DNA of 41,529 bases. Origin: Gemmatimonadaceae bacterium (GTDB taxonomy: Bacteria; Gemmatimonadota; Gemmatimonadetes; Gemmatimonadales; Gemmatimonadaceae). How positions within the stretch are numbered: the stretch's first letter is position 1; the number at the start of each line of letters is the position of its first letter. The stretch spans positions 1 through 41,529 of the forward strand of contig JAJAYP010000268.1 in the NCBI GenBank assembly GCA_026786185.1, read 5' to 3'. The position numbers were made by a program, and so were the translations under genes. The notes under the pieces are model-generated. The model had not been told where the DNA came from. It did not search any database and saw only the letters and a list, made by a program, of their open reading frames with translations. Shown piece by piece: positions 8,295 through 16,318 of this stretch.

Positions 8295-8927
8295 GTGCGC
8301 CGTTCCGCCGTCACCGTGCTGCTGGCCCTGGGTCTTCTGGCCGGAGGCAGCAGCAGTGCGCGCGCCCAGCGACGGGTAGCGCTCGAGGTAGCCGCACCGG
8401 TGGCGATGGTTGGCGCGGCCACGGTGACGACGACGAACCTGTTCGGCGACGCGGACATGCGCGACCTGGTACGAAGCGGCTTTCCCGCGTCGTTCCGTTT
8501 CCGGCTCGAACTGTGGCGGGTCGGCGGGCTGTTCAACGATCTGGAAGGACAGCGGGATTGGGAGTTGATCGTCCAGTACGATCCGTCGGCGCAGCGCTAT
8601 CGCGTCGTCCAGCGGCAAGGCGGGAAACTCGAGGACCTCGGGAGCTTCGCCACGCTGTCGACGGCGCAGGCGATGCTGGAGCGCCCGACACGCATCCTGC
8701 TGGCGCCGCAACGCGAGGGTGCGCGCTACTACTACAACTTCGCGCTCACGATCGAGGCACTTTCGGTGAGCGACATGGACCAGCTGGAACGGTGGCTGCG
8801 CGGCGTGCGCGGAAGCACGGCGGCGTCCGCGTTCGGCAGCGGCATGCGGACGCTGATGCTTCGCATGCTGGGCGGTGAGAAACGCGTTTACGGCAAGCGA
8901 AGCGCGACCTTCAGGGCGGAACGATAG
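8295..8927 (+). CDS. DUF4390-like secreted protein
   Basis: This 210-residue protein has an N-terminal signal peptide (LLALGLLAGGSSSARAQ). The mature part resembles DUF4390: a short N-terminal beta stretch, SGFPASFRFRLELWR, then ELIVQYDPSAQRYRVV and a helix-rich C-terminus. DUF4390 proteins have no assigned activity. In many betaproteobacteria, from memory, the family sits directly upstream of an NtrY/NtrX pair near rsmB. Here it closes the operon that the NtrYX-like pair opens, which supports both the identification and a link to envelope signalling. The start is GTG 8295, 3 nt after the upstream stop. It converges on the HNH gene with a 20-nt gap. Confidence 0.72.
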   Translation: MRRSAVTVLLALGLLAGGSSSARAQRRVALEVAAPVAMVGAATVTTTNLFGDADMRDLVRSGFPASFRFRLELWRVGGLFNDLEGQRDWELIVQYDPSAQRYRVVQRQGGKLEDLGSFATLSTAQAMLERPTRILLAPQREGARYYYNFALTIEALSVSDMDQLERWLRGVRGSTAASAFGSGMRTLMLRMLGGEKRVYGKRSATFRAER

Positions 8928-8947
8928 CCGGAAAGGGACGAGGGCAG

Positions 8948-9568
8948 CTACACCGCAGCCGCCCCCGGAAGTTCCGTCGTCGCCGCCTGCGAACGATACC
9001 CGTGTCGATGCTCCAGCGCCTCGAGCTGATGGAGGATCGCATCTCCGTAAAATGTCCGGATGTAGCGCGCCTGCGTGCTGGTGAGACGACGCACCGCCCA
9101 GGAGAGGTGCACGAAGTGCGGCTCCACGGGATGCGTGAGCGGATGCATCCCGATCTCGTGCGGCAGTCGATTTCCCTTGCGCGTGTTGCAGGGCGAGCAG
9201 GCGGTGACGACGTTGGTCCAGTCGTTGGAGCCGCCGCGCGAGATGGGGATCACGTGGTCGCGTGTGAGCGCCTCACGCGGCTTGAGATCCATCGAGGCGC
9301 GGCCGCAGTACTGGCACCGATAGTGGTCGCGAGCGAACAGGAAGGTGTTCGTGACCTGTCGCCGGAATCGTCGCGGCACGTGGATGAACTTCGTGAGGCG
9401 GATGACGGCGGGTCTTGGCATGGTCAACCGCTCCGACCGCACGAGCTTGTCCTGCTCCGCCTCGACGATCTCGGCCTTGCCGTCGATCACGAGGCGGAGC
9501 GCCCGACGCATGGGGACCATGGTCAGGGGCTCGAAAGACGCGTTCAGGGCCAGACACCCCAGTATCAC
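8948..9568 (-). CDS. HNH endonuclease
   Basis: This is a 206-residue protein of the HNH family common in Deinococcus, cyanobacteria and related genomes. It has a zinc-binding CQYCG and CSPCN pair around the nuclease core LTRDHVIPISRGGSNDWTN, where D-H, N and the second Cys pair form the His-Me finger. The N-terminal part (LNASFEPLTMVPMRRALRLV) is the usual extension of this subgroup, which is chromosomal and not tied to a restriction system; its substrate is unknown. The start is GTG 9568, well supported by GGAGG four bases upstream. It has its own candidate promoter, separating it from the PHP gene 129 nt upstream. Confidence 0.9.
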   Translation of the reverse strand: MILGCLALNASFEPLTMVPMRRALRLVIDGKAEIVEAEQDKLVRSERLTMPRPAVIRLTKFIHVPRRFRRQVTNTFLFARDHYRCQYCGRASMDLKPREALTRDHVIPISRGGSNDWTNVVTACSPCNTRKGNRLPHEIGMHPLTHPVEPHFVHLSWAVRRLTSTQARYIRTFYGDAILHQLEALEHRHGYRSQAATTELPGAAAV

Positions 9569-9596
9569 AAAGCCTCCGGGACGACAGAGTCTGTGG

Positions 9597-9625
9597 AAGT
9601 TACGGCTGGGCTGGACGTGCTACAA
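9597..9625 (-). promoter_or_regulatory. Candidate promoter of the HNH endonuclease gene
   Basis: On the minus strand TTGTAG (9625-9620) and TAACTT (9602-9597) are 17 bp apart, upstream of a GGAGG ribosome site and the GTG start at 9568. Each hexamer matches the sigma-70 consensus at only three of six positions, so this is tentative. Confidence 0.3.
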
Positions 9626-9697
9626 GGCGCGACGTCCATGAGATCGACTCGAGGAAGCGGGAGAACGTCACGCGTGATGCGCGTCACCCACTGCGCG

Positions 9698-10462
9698 TCA
9701 GCCGTCGAAGGCGCCCGTCCGCGACCCATGTCGTTCCGGATCGTACAGCGCGTCGTCCGGAATACCGAGCCGCCGCGCCATGGCGAGCGGTTCGCTCACG
9801 TTGGCCACCTGATCGTGACGATGTCCGTCGGACCCGAGGGCGAGCCGCACGCCGGCCGCCGCCGCACGCCGCACGAGACGCTCGTGCGGCGGATAGCGCG
9901 CCGATATCTCGAAGGCGATGCCGGACTGCGTCAAGGCGGTGACGGCGCGTGCCTCCTGCTGCTCCGTCCACAGGTCGTGCGGATCGATCTGTCGCAGCGG
10001 GGGCGGCACGAGTGTGGGGTGCGCGAGAATATCGACCGGCATTTCGTTCGCCAACGCCTCGAGTGACGCGACGTGCGCCTCCATGTACGCGCCAGCGGTG
10101 AGCGAGGGCGGAAGCTCGAGCGCGAAGGCGCGGAAGAACTGGCCGTCGGCGAGGCGGATGGAGTGGAGCGAGCCGAGCCGGTGCGTGAATCGGCGCAGAG
10201 TGGAGGGAGGGATCTCGCGCCACAACGCATCGTGCCAGCAGAACTCGCCTCCGCGGAGCACGGGGTAGCGATCCAGGTCGTCGAGATAATGCTCCACGGC
10301 GACGAGCGAGTTCACGTTCGTGGGCGCGTCGCGGGACACGTGGTCCGTCACGCTCGGACGAGTGCCGAGCGACGCGGCGACAGCGACGACCTCGGCCACC
10401 GTGAGGGCACCGTCCGAGTGCGTGGAATGCGCGTGGCAGTCCGTCGGCTGCCACGCCGTCAT
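9698..10462 (-). CDS. PHP-domain metal-dependent phosphoesterase
   Basis: This 254-residue PHP-domain protein has the four metal-binding motifs in order: DCHAHSTHSDG at the N-terminus (H-x-H), a Glu/His block at RGGEFCWHDALW, DILAHPTLVPP, and LGSDGHRHDQVAN near the C-terminus. PHP enzymes include histidinol phosphatase (HisK) and other phosphoesterases. This one lacks an obvious histidine-biosynthesis neighbour, so the substrate is open. Its ATG at 10462 overlaps the stop of the upstream penicillin-binding protein gene (ATGA), so the two are coupled. No signal peptide; cytoplasmic. Confidence 0.85.
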   Translation of the reverse strand: MTAWQPTDCHAHSTHSDGALTVAEVVAVAASLGTRPSVTDHVSRDAPTNVNSLVAVEHYLDDLDRYPVLRGGEFCWHDALWREIPPSTLRRFTHRLGSLHSIRLADGQFFRAFALELPPSLTAGAYMEAHVASLEALANEMPVDILAHPTLVPPPLRQIDPHDLWTEQQEARAVTALTQSGIAFEISARYPPHERLVRRAAAAGVRLALGSDGHRHDQVANVSEPLAMARRLGIPDDALYDPERHGSRTGAFDG

Positions 10463-12807
10463 CGGATCGGCGGCAGGGTGAACGGATTCAGTGTGTCGCG
10501 CGGGAGACCGCGCGTCGTATCGCGCCGGAACGTGGTCCGCGACGTGTCGCGAGGTGTGCGGCCGCCGCGGGTGGCACGTGGCATCGGTGTCGCGCCGGGA
10601 ACGACGATGGCGTCAGACGACAGGAGCGGATACCGGGTACCCGGATTCCCAGAATCAGACGGCTGTGTGGGCTGGGGTAGCGGAGTGTATCCGGGCGGGT
10701 ACCCGTAGGTCGTATCGACGCCGAATCCGCTCGGAATGCAGGGCTGCGTAGGATCGGTGCCGACGATGAAGAATTCCGCCACTGAACCCGAACATCCAGC
10801 GCCGGCGAGCATGCCGCTGATCGGATCGATCTGCCGGACGACGATGCCTTCCGGGCGGGGCCAATCCGGGGGCGCGGGCTTGCGACGATACACTTCATTC
10901 ATGAACGCCGTCCACGCTGGCGCGGCGAGCGCTCCGCCCTGCGCGTTGCTCTTGATCTTGCGGGGCTTGTCGAGTCCCATCCAGACGCCGGCCACGAGAT
11001 CCGAGGTGTAGCCGATGAACCACACGTCGGCGCCATCGTTCGTCGTGCCGGTCTTGCCCCCGGCCGGAATGCGGAACTGCGCACCGACCGACCCCGCCGC
11101 CGTGCCGCGCTGGACGACGTCCTTCATCATGCTCACCATGAGCCACGACTCCTCCGGCGACATCACCGACGCGCGCAGCGGGGCCGGCTCCCAGAGGACG
11201 TTGCCCCGGGAGTTCTCGACGCGGACGATCGAGGTGGGACTCGATCGCGTGCCCAGCGTGGCGAACGCGGAGTACGCGGCGATCATCTCGATGGGATACA
11301 CGTCGGCAGCGCCAATGTGGATGGAGGGATAGGGCGGGATCGGCGTGGTGAGCCCGAACTTGCGGGCCATGTCGATGACGCTCTGCTCGCCCAGCTCCAT
11401 GCCGACCTTGATGGCGACGATGTTGCGCGATTGGTAGAGGCCACGCCGCATCGGCATGGGTCCCTCGAACTTTCCGTCGTAGTTCTGCGGCGTCCAGTCG
11501 CCGCCTCCAACCTGCGGCACCGCGATCGGCGAGTCGTCCACGAGATACGACGGCGGGCGTCCATTCTGCACCGCGTCGGCGTAGACGATGGGCTTGAACG
11601 TCGATCCGGGCTGACGAAGCGCCTGGGTGGCGCGATTGAACTTGGAGTCGTCGAAATCGCGTCCGCCGACCAGGGCACGCACGGCGCCGGTGCGTGGATC
11701 CATCGCGACGAACGCGCCCTGCAGGTAGGGAGAGTTGCCCGCCGCCGGTTCGCCCACGCGGCTCGACGCCTTGGCCATGTACGCCTCGAACGTCGGATGG
11801 GTGTACGCGCCATAGCGTCCGGATTCCACCGCCTTCAGCTGGCTCTCCAGCGCGCGCTCGGCGGCCGACTGGAGATCGACGTCGAGGGTGGTGTAGACCT
11901 TGAGGCCCTGCTCGTACAGGCGCTGTCCGAATTGCTGCTCGAGCTGCAGGCGGACCCACTCCACGAAATAGGGCGCTACGTCACCCGCCTCGGAGCGCCG
12001 CGCGAGCTGCAGCGGATACGCCTTCGCGAGACTCGCATCCGCATCGCTGATCGCGCCCTGGTCGCGCATGACCTCGATGACCGTGTTGCGGCGCTGGATT
12101 GCCCGCTCCGGGGAGCGCCGGGGATTGTATCGCTCCGGCGCCTTGGGAAGGCCGGCGAGCATCGCCGCCTCGGAGACGTTGAGATCGCGCGCCGACTTGC
12201 CGAAGTAGCGCTGCGATGCGGTCTCGACGCCGAAAGACTGGTTCCCGAGCGCGATCTGGTTGAGGTAGAGCTCGAGGATCTTTTCCTTCGAGTACTTGGC
12301 CTCGATCGCACGCGCCACCTTCGCTTCCTTCAGCTTCCGGACGAGCGACTTCTCCCGGGACAGGCGTTCGGGAAAGATGTTTCGGGCGAGCTGCATCGTG
12401 ATGGTGGAGAAGCCTTCGGCGAAGCTGCGCTTCTTGATGTCAGCGTACAGCGCGCCGGGGATGCGCTTGAAGTCCACGCCCTTGTGCTCGTAGAACCGCT
12501 TGTCTTCGGTGAGGACGAAGGCGTTGCGCACCATGGGCGGTATCTGGTCGAGCTTGAGCAGGGTGCGGCGCTCGAGGCCGAGTTCGGCGATGAACCGCCC
12601 GTCAGCGGCGAAGAGCTTCGACGTCTGGCGCGGCTGATACTCGTCGAGCACGTCCACGGCAGGACAGGCGCCAGCCCGACACACCAGGGCCCAACTCGCG
12701 TACAGCAAGCCGACGCCGAACGCGACGACGAAGACCGTGGCGATGCCGAGAAAGCGGGAAAACTTCGGATGTCGGCGGCGAAAGTTCCGAGAGAACGGGA
12801 GATCCAA
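10459..12807 (-). CDS. Class A penicillin-binding protein (PBP1A-type transglycosylase/transpeptidase)
   Basis: This is a 782-residue bifunctional peptidoglycan synthase. It has a short cytoplasmic N-terminus, one membrane anchor (FLGIATVFVVAFGVGLLYASWAL), and a GT51 glycosyltransferase domain with catalytic-Glu motif TEDKRFYEHKGVD plus FSTITMQLARN and LELYLNQIALG. The transpeptidase domain has SxxK in QPGSTFKPIV, SxN in YQSRNIVA and KTG in GGKTGTTND. It acts at the outer face of the inner membrane, polymerising lipid II and cross-linking stem peptides. The last ~85 residues are Pro/Thr/Arg-rich with repeated RDT motifs, unlike the family core. The start is TTG 12807; no better in-frame ATG or GTG is listed upstream. 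The downstream PHP gene overlaps its stop. Confidence 0.95.
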   Translation of the reverse strand: MDLPFSRNFRRRHPKFSRFLGIATVFVVAFGVGLLYASWALVCRAGACPAVDVLDEYQPRQTSKLFAADGRFIAELGLERRTLLKLDQIPPMVRNAFVLTEDKRFYEHKGVDFKRIPGALYADIKKRSFAEGFSTITMQLARNIFPERLSREKSLVRKLKEAKVARAIEAKYSKEKILELYLNQIALGNQSFGVETASQRYFGKSARDLNVSEAAMLAGLPKAPERYNPRRSPERAIQRRNTVIEVMRDQGAISDADASLAKAYPLQLARRSEAGDVAPYFVEWVRLQLEQQFGQRLYEQGLKVYTTLDVDLQSAAERALESQLKAVESGRYGAYTHPTFEAYMAKASSRVGEPAAGNSPYLQGAFVAMDPRTGAVRALVGGRDFDDSKFNRATQALRQPGSTFKPIVYADAVQNGRPPSYLVDDSPIAVPQVGGGDWTPQNYDGKFEGPMPMRRGLYQSRNIVAIKVGMELGEQSVIDMARKFGLTTPIPPYPSIHIGAADVYPIEMIAAYSAFATLGTRSSPTSIVRVENSRGNVLWEPAPLRASVMSPEESWLMVSMMKDVVQRGTAAGSVGAQFRIPAGGKTGTTNDGADVWFIGYTSDLVAGVWMGLDKPRKIKSNAQGGALAAPAWTAFMNEVYRRKPAPPDWPRPEGIVVRQIDPISGMLAGAGCSGSVAEFFIVGTDPTQPCIPSGFGVDTTYGYPPGYTPLPQPTQPSDSGNPGTRYPLLSSDAIVVPGATPMPRATRGGRTPRDTSRTTFRRDTTRGLPRDTLNPFTLPPIR

Positions 12808-12920
12808 ACGACACTCGGCTGGGGGTCGGCCCGCGCGTGGCAGTCACCACGGCGAGCCACACTGAAGGAACGTTAATGCGCGGCAGCAGCCCGCACCAAC
12901 GCCGCGGCGACGTGCGTCCG

Positions 12921-12950
12921 CTGACAATTCGACACTCGTCGCTCTAATTT
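12921..12950 (+). promoter_or_regulatory. Leaderless promoter of tyrS
   Basis: CTGACA (12921-12926, five of six matches to TTGACA) and TAATTT (12945-12950) are separated by 18 bp. The -10 ends six bases before the ATG at 12957, so the transcript would begin at or next to the start codon. No ribosome site is visible, which fits leaderless initiation. Confidence 0.55.
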
Positions 12951-12956
12951 TGTGCC

Positions 12957-14246
12957 ATGCAGACGACCAACGTGCTCGAAGAACTACACTGGCGTGGGCT
13001 CGTGGCCCAGCACACGGACGGCGTTCCCGGGGCGCTCGCGGCCGGACCGGTCTCCGCGTACATCGGGTTCGACCCCACCGGCAGCAGCCTCCACGTGGGG
13101 AGCCTCGTGGTGATCATGATTCTCGTGCACCTGCAGCGGCACGGGCATCGGCCGATCGCACTCGTGGGTGGCGGCACGGGAATGATCGGTGACCCGAGCG
13201 GCAAGGTGAATGAACGGCAACTGCTGTCAGACGAGCAGGTCGCGGCGAACGTGGCGTCCATCCGGGCGCAGCTCGAACGGTTCCTCAGCTTCGACGGCCC
13301 GAGCGCGGCGCGGATGCGGAACAACGGCGACTGGCTCACGACGCTGCCATTGGTGGAGTTCCTGCGAGACACGGGGAAGCACTTCACCGTGAATTACATG
13401 TTGCAGAAGGAATCGGTGAAGTCGAGGATGGAGGCGGGGATTTCCTTCACCGAATTTTCCTACATGCTCCTCCAGGCCTACGACTTTCTCGAGCTTCGCC
13501 GCCGCGATGGCGTGACGTTGCAGCTCGGGGGCAGCGAACAGTGGGGCAACATCACCGCGGGCATCGAGCTGATCCGCCGCGTCGACGGGGCCGAGGCGCA
13601 CGGCCTCACGGTACCGCTGCTGATGACGTCATCGGGCACGAAGTTCGGGAAAACCGAGGCGGGCGCGGTGTGGCTCGACGCGGCGCGCACGTCACCGTAC
13701 GCGTTCTACCAGTTCTGGCTCGGCGCCGAGGATCACGACGTCGGGCGATACCTGCGCTTCTTCACGCTGTTGACGAAGCCGGAAATCGAGGCGCTCGAGC
13801 TCGCGACATCCGCCTCGCCGGAGCAACGCGCCGGTCAGATCGCACTCGCGGGCGACGTGACGCGTCGCGTCCACGGCGAGGCCGCGCTCGCGGCTGCCGA
13901 GCAGGTGTCGACCTTCTTTTTCGGCCGGCTGGATCCGCGCGAGCTGAGTGACGACGCCTTCTCGATCCTGCGCGCCGAGGCTCCATTCGCCGAAGTCGAC
14001 GGTGCGACGCTCGTCAGCGATAGCGATGCGACGAGCTTCGATGCGTTCAAGCTGCTGACGGCGTCGGGGCTCGCCGCGTCCAACGGCGCTGCGAAACGAT
14101 TGCTCGAACAGGGAGGCGTGTCGGTGAACAAGCGCAAGATCGGCGGCTCGGAACGACTCCTTCCACGCGCTGACGTCCTGTTACGGAGCGGACACATCGT
14201 AATTGGAAAGGGCAAGCGCGACTTCGCGGTGCTGCGAGTGCGCTGA
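12957..14246 (+). CDS. tyrS: Tyrosyl-tRNA synthetase
   Basis: This is a 429-residue class I aminoacyl-tRNA synthetase that charges tRNA-Tyr. The HIGH-type motif is SSLHVGSL after the substrate-binding IGFDPTG. The tyrosine pocket shows LQAYDFLEL and LQLGGSEQWGNITAGIEL. The KMSKS-type loop is KFGKTEAG, the bacterial TyrRS variant. An S4 RNA-binding domain lies at the C-terminus (ASNGAAKRLLEQGGVSVNKRK). Length is normal for bacterial TyrRS. The gene stands alone on the plus strand between two minus-strand blocks. I see no T-box leader, because the promoter abuts the start codon. Confidence 0.97.
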   Translation: MQTTNVLEELHWRGLVAQHTDGVPGALAAGPVSAYIGFDPTGSSLHVGSLVVIMILVHLQRHGHRPIALVGGGTGMIGDPSGKVNERQLLSDEQVAANVASIRAQLERFLSFDGPSAARMRNNGDWLTTLPLVEFLRDTGKHFTVNYMLQKESVKSRMEAGISFTEFSYMLLQAYDFLELRRRDGVTLQLGGSEQWGNITAGIELIRRVDGAEAHGLTVPLLMTSSGTKFGKTEAGAVWLDAARTSPYAFYQFWLGAEDHDVGRYLRFFTLLTKPEIEALELATSASPEQRAGQIALAGDVTRRVHGEAALAAAEQVSTFFFGRLDPRELSDDAFSILRAEAPFAEVDGATLVSDSDATSFDAFKLLTASGLAASNGAAKRLLEQGGVSVNKRKIGGSERLLPRADVLLRSGHIVIGKGKRDFAVLRVR

Positions 14247-14258
14247 GCGCAGGCAGGA

Positions 14259-15437
14259 TCAGGGCGATTCGCGCAGTGCGTCAAGCGCGACCAGCACATC
14301 GTCGCGGGTGGTGTAGCAGTGAGGCGCGAGCCTGATGGTGCCTTCGCGAACGGAGTGCGCGACGCGAGCGGCGTCGAGACGATCGCTGGTTCTCCGCGGA
14401 TCCGCGGGCCTCAGCGACACGATGCCCGCGACGTGTGCACGCGGTGTGACGAGCGCGATCCCCTGCTCTGCCGCGCCATCGAGCAGTTCCGTGGTGCGCG
14501 CATGCACGTGCGCCGCAACGGCGTTCGCGCCGAGCGCATGGAGGAGCGCGAGGCTCGCTCCCATGCCGGCGAAGTCCTGGAAGGGCAGCGTGATCTGCTC
14601 GAACCGTCGGGCGTCGTCCCGCCAGGTCAGGTCGTACGAGAGCAGGCGCGAGAAGTCATCGGAACCGCGCACGCCCATCCAGCTCACGGGCTGAGGCGCG
14701 AGCTCCTGCACGAGCGACCGGCGGACGTAGGTGAAGCCGGTGCCCCAGGGTGAGAGCAACCATTTCTGTCCGCCGCACGCGAGCAGGTCGATCGGGACGC
14801 GCGACACATCGAGCGTGAGCGGACCGAGTCCCTGGATCGCGTCCACCACGAACCGGATGCCGCGCTCGCGACAGGCGGTGCCGAGCACGTCGAGATGCGC
14901 AACAGCGCCCGTCGCGAAGCCGACCCACGAGACGGCCAGCACTCGCACGTCCGGCCGATCGAGTGCGGACAGCACTGCCGGCTCATCCAGCATGCCCTCG
15001 TTGACTGGAATGCGCCACAGTGTGAACCCGCGAACGGCGGCGGCGGCCATCCATGGATATACATTGGCCGGAAACTCGAGGTCCGGTATCACGACGACGT
15101 CGCCAGGTCCGAGCGGCAGCGTCCACGCGGCGAGATTCAATCCGGCGCTCGTGTTCGTGGCGAGCGCGATCTCCGCAACGTCGGCACCGATGAGCGTGGC
15201 GAGCTGCCGGCGCACGATCGTGAGCGTCTCGAACTGTTCGTCCTGACCGAGTCGGTGGGGCGCGGCGCGCTTTCGGGTGAACACCTCCTGAGCGCGCACG
15301 GAGGATTCGGGCAACGGACCGGTGCTCGCAACGTTCAGGTAGATCGACTCACCGGTATCCATCCACGGAAATTCGTCGCGCCGGAGGCGCGTGGCGTCGA
15401 GCACGTCGGGCGACAGCGACGGAGGGACCCGCTGCAC
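14259..15437 (-). CDS. Class V aminotransferase (isopenicillin N epimerase/cysteine desulfurase-like fold)
   Basis: This 392-residue PLP enzyme has fold-type I class V features: the entry motif IYLNVASTGPLP, TNTSAGLNLAA for cofactor phosphate binding, VVDAIQGLGPLTLDV with the cofactor Asp, and the Schiff-base Lys in LLACGGQKWLLSPWGTGF. Related proteins include isopenicillin N epimerase-like and cysteine desulfurase-like enzymes; I cannot assign the substrate. The ORF track starts at 15584, but that part overlaps the upstream permease. GTG 15437, two bases after the permease stop, gives the usual family N-terminus; M75 (15362) is a shorter alternative. It is the last gene of the six-gene minus operon and converges on tyrS with a 12-nt gap. 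Confidence 0.85.
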   Translation of the reverse strand: MQRVPPSLSPDVLDATRLRRDEFPWMDTGESIYLNVASTGPLPESSVRAQEVFTRKRAAPHRLGQDEQFETLTIVRRQLATLIGADVAEIALATNTSAGLNLAAWTLPLGPGDVVVIPDLEFPANVYPWMAAAAVRGFTLWRIPVNEGMLDEPAVLSALDRPDVRVLAVSWVGFATGAVAHLDVLGTACRERGIRFVVDAIQGLGPLTLDVSRVPIDLLACGGQKWLLSPWGTGFTYVRRSLVQELAPQPVSWMGVRGSDDFSRLLSYDLTWRDDARRFEQITLPFQDFAGMGASLALLHALGANAVAAHVHARTTELLDGAAEQGIALVTPRAHVAGIVSLRPADPRRTSDRLDAARVAHSVREGTIRLAPHCYTTRDDVLVALDALRESP

Positions 15438-15439
15438 GA

Positions 15440-16318
15440 TCAGGTGCGCGCGGACGGAGGGGCTTCGATCGATCCGCTCTTGGCGACGTGACGAGGGTCC
15501 AGCGCATCGCGCAGTGCATCGCCCAGCAGGTTGAAGCCGAGCACGGCGGACCCGATCGCGAGTCCGGGCGCGAGCGAGGTCCACTGCGCGTTGCGCAACT
15601 GGTTGAGATCGCGTCCGTCGGCGATCATCGAGCCCCAGCTCGGGGTGGGAGGCTGCACACCCAGCCCGAGGAAGGAGAGCGCCGATTCAGCCATGATGGC
15701 GGCAGCGACGCCAAGCGTCGCCGCGATGAGGACGGGCGCGACGACGCTGGGGAGGACGTGCCGCAGGACGATGCGGGTGTCTCGCGCGCCGAGCGCACGC
15801 GACGCATGAACGAACTCGAGCTGTCGTACCACGAGAACCTGCCCGCGAACGAGTCGCGCCATGCCTGCCCAGCCCACGATGCCGATCGTGAGGAAGACGA
15901 CGCCGAGCGAGGGCTGGAGTGCGGCAGCCATGGCGATGAGCAGCAGGAGCGTCGGAAAGGCGAGCGTGACGTCGGCGAGCCGCATGACCAGTTCGTCGAT
16001 CCAGCCGCCGTAATAGCCGGCGATCAGGCCCATCGACAATCCAATCAGCAGCGCGATGGACTGCGACACGATACCGGCCGAGAGCGAGACGCGCGCACCG
16101 TAGACGAGGCGGGCCCAGACGTCGCGGCCCTGGATGTCCGTGCCGAGCCAGTGTGTCGGCGACGGTCCCTGCAGCTGATTGACGAGGTCGATGCGCAGCG
16201 GATCGTGCAGCGAGACGAGCGGCGCCAGCACCGCCAGGAGAACGATGAGCACGATGACGCTGACTCCGAACCACGCGCGCGCATCTCCGCGCAGCGCACG
16301 CGTCACGCGCTCGTTCAT
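15440..16318 (-). CDS. ABC transporter permease, DppC/OppC type
   Basis: This 292-residue inner-membrane permease belongs to the peptide/nickel importer family. It shows the OppC-type N-terminal helix (GVSVIVLIVLLAVLAPLVSL), the HWLGTDIQGRDVWARLVYGARVSLSAG block, and the EAA-loop region (HASRALGARDTRIVLRHVLPS). The conserved ESALSFLGLGVQPPTPSWG follows. In ordinary systems it pairs with DppB, a binding protein and ATPases, but none of these is next to it. Instead it overlaps by ATGA the acyltransferase gene and precedes an aminotransferase, so it is an orphan within this window. Partners may lie elsewhere in the genome. Transport substrate unknown. Confidence 0.92.
   Translation of the reverse strand: MNERVTRALRGDARAWFGVSVIVLIVLLAVLAPLVSLHDPLRIDLVNQLQGPSPTHWLGTDIQGRDVWARLVYGARVSLSAGIVSQSIALLIGLSMGLIAGYYGGWIDELVMRLADVTLAFPTLLLLIAMAAALQPSLGVVFLTIGIVGWAGMARLVRGQVLVVRQLEFVHASRALGARDTRIVLRHVLPSVVAPVLIAATLGVAAAIMAESALSFLGLGVQPPTPSWGSMIADGRDLNQLRNAQWTSLAPGLAIGSAVLGFNLLGDALRDALDPRHVAKSGSIEAPPSART

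Noticed and set aside
9569-9697. tRNA or small RNA gene in the gap between the HNH and PHP genes
   Set aside because: No T-loop consensus or cloverleaf pairing could be found; a promoter is the more economical reading.
12808-12956. T-box leader ahead of tyrS
   Set aside because: The gap is only 149 bp, shared with the divergent PBP gene, and the likely promoter lies directly before the ATG, so no leader RNA would exist.
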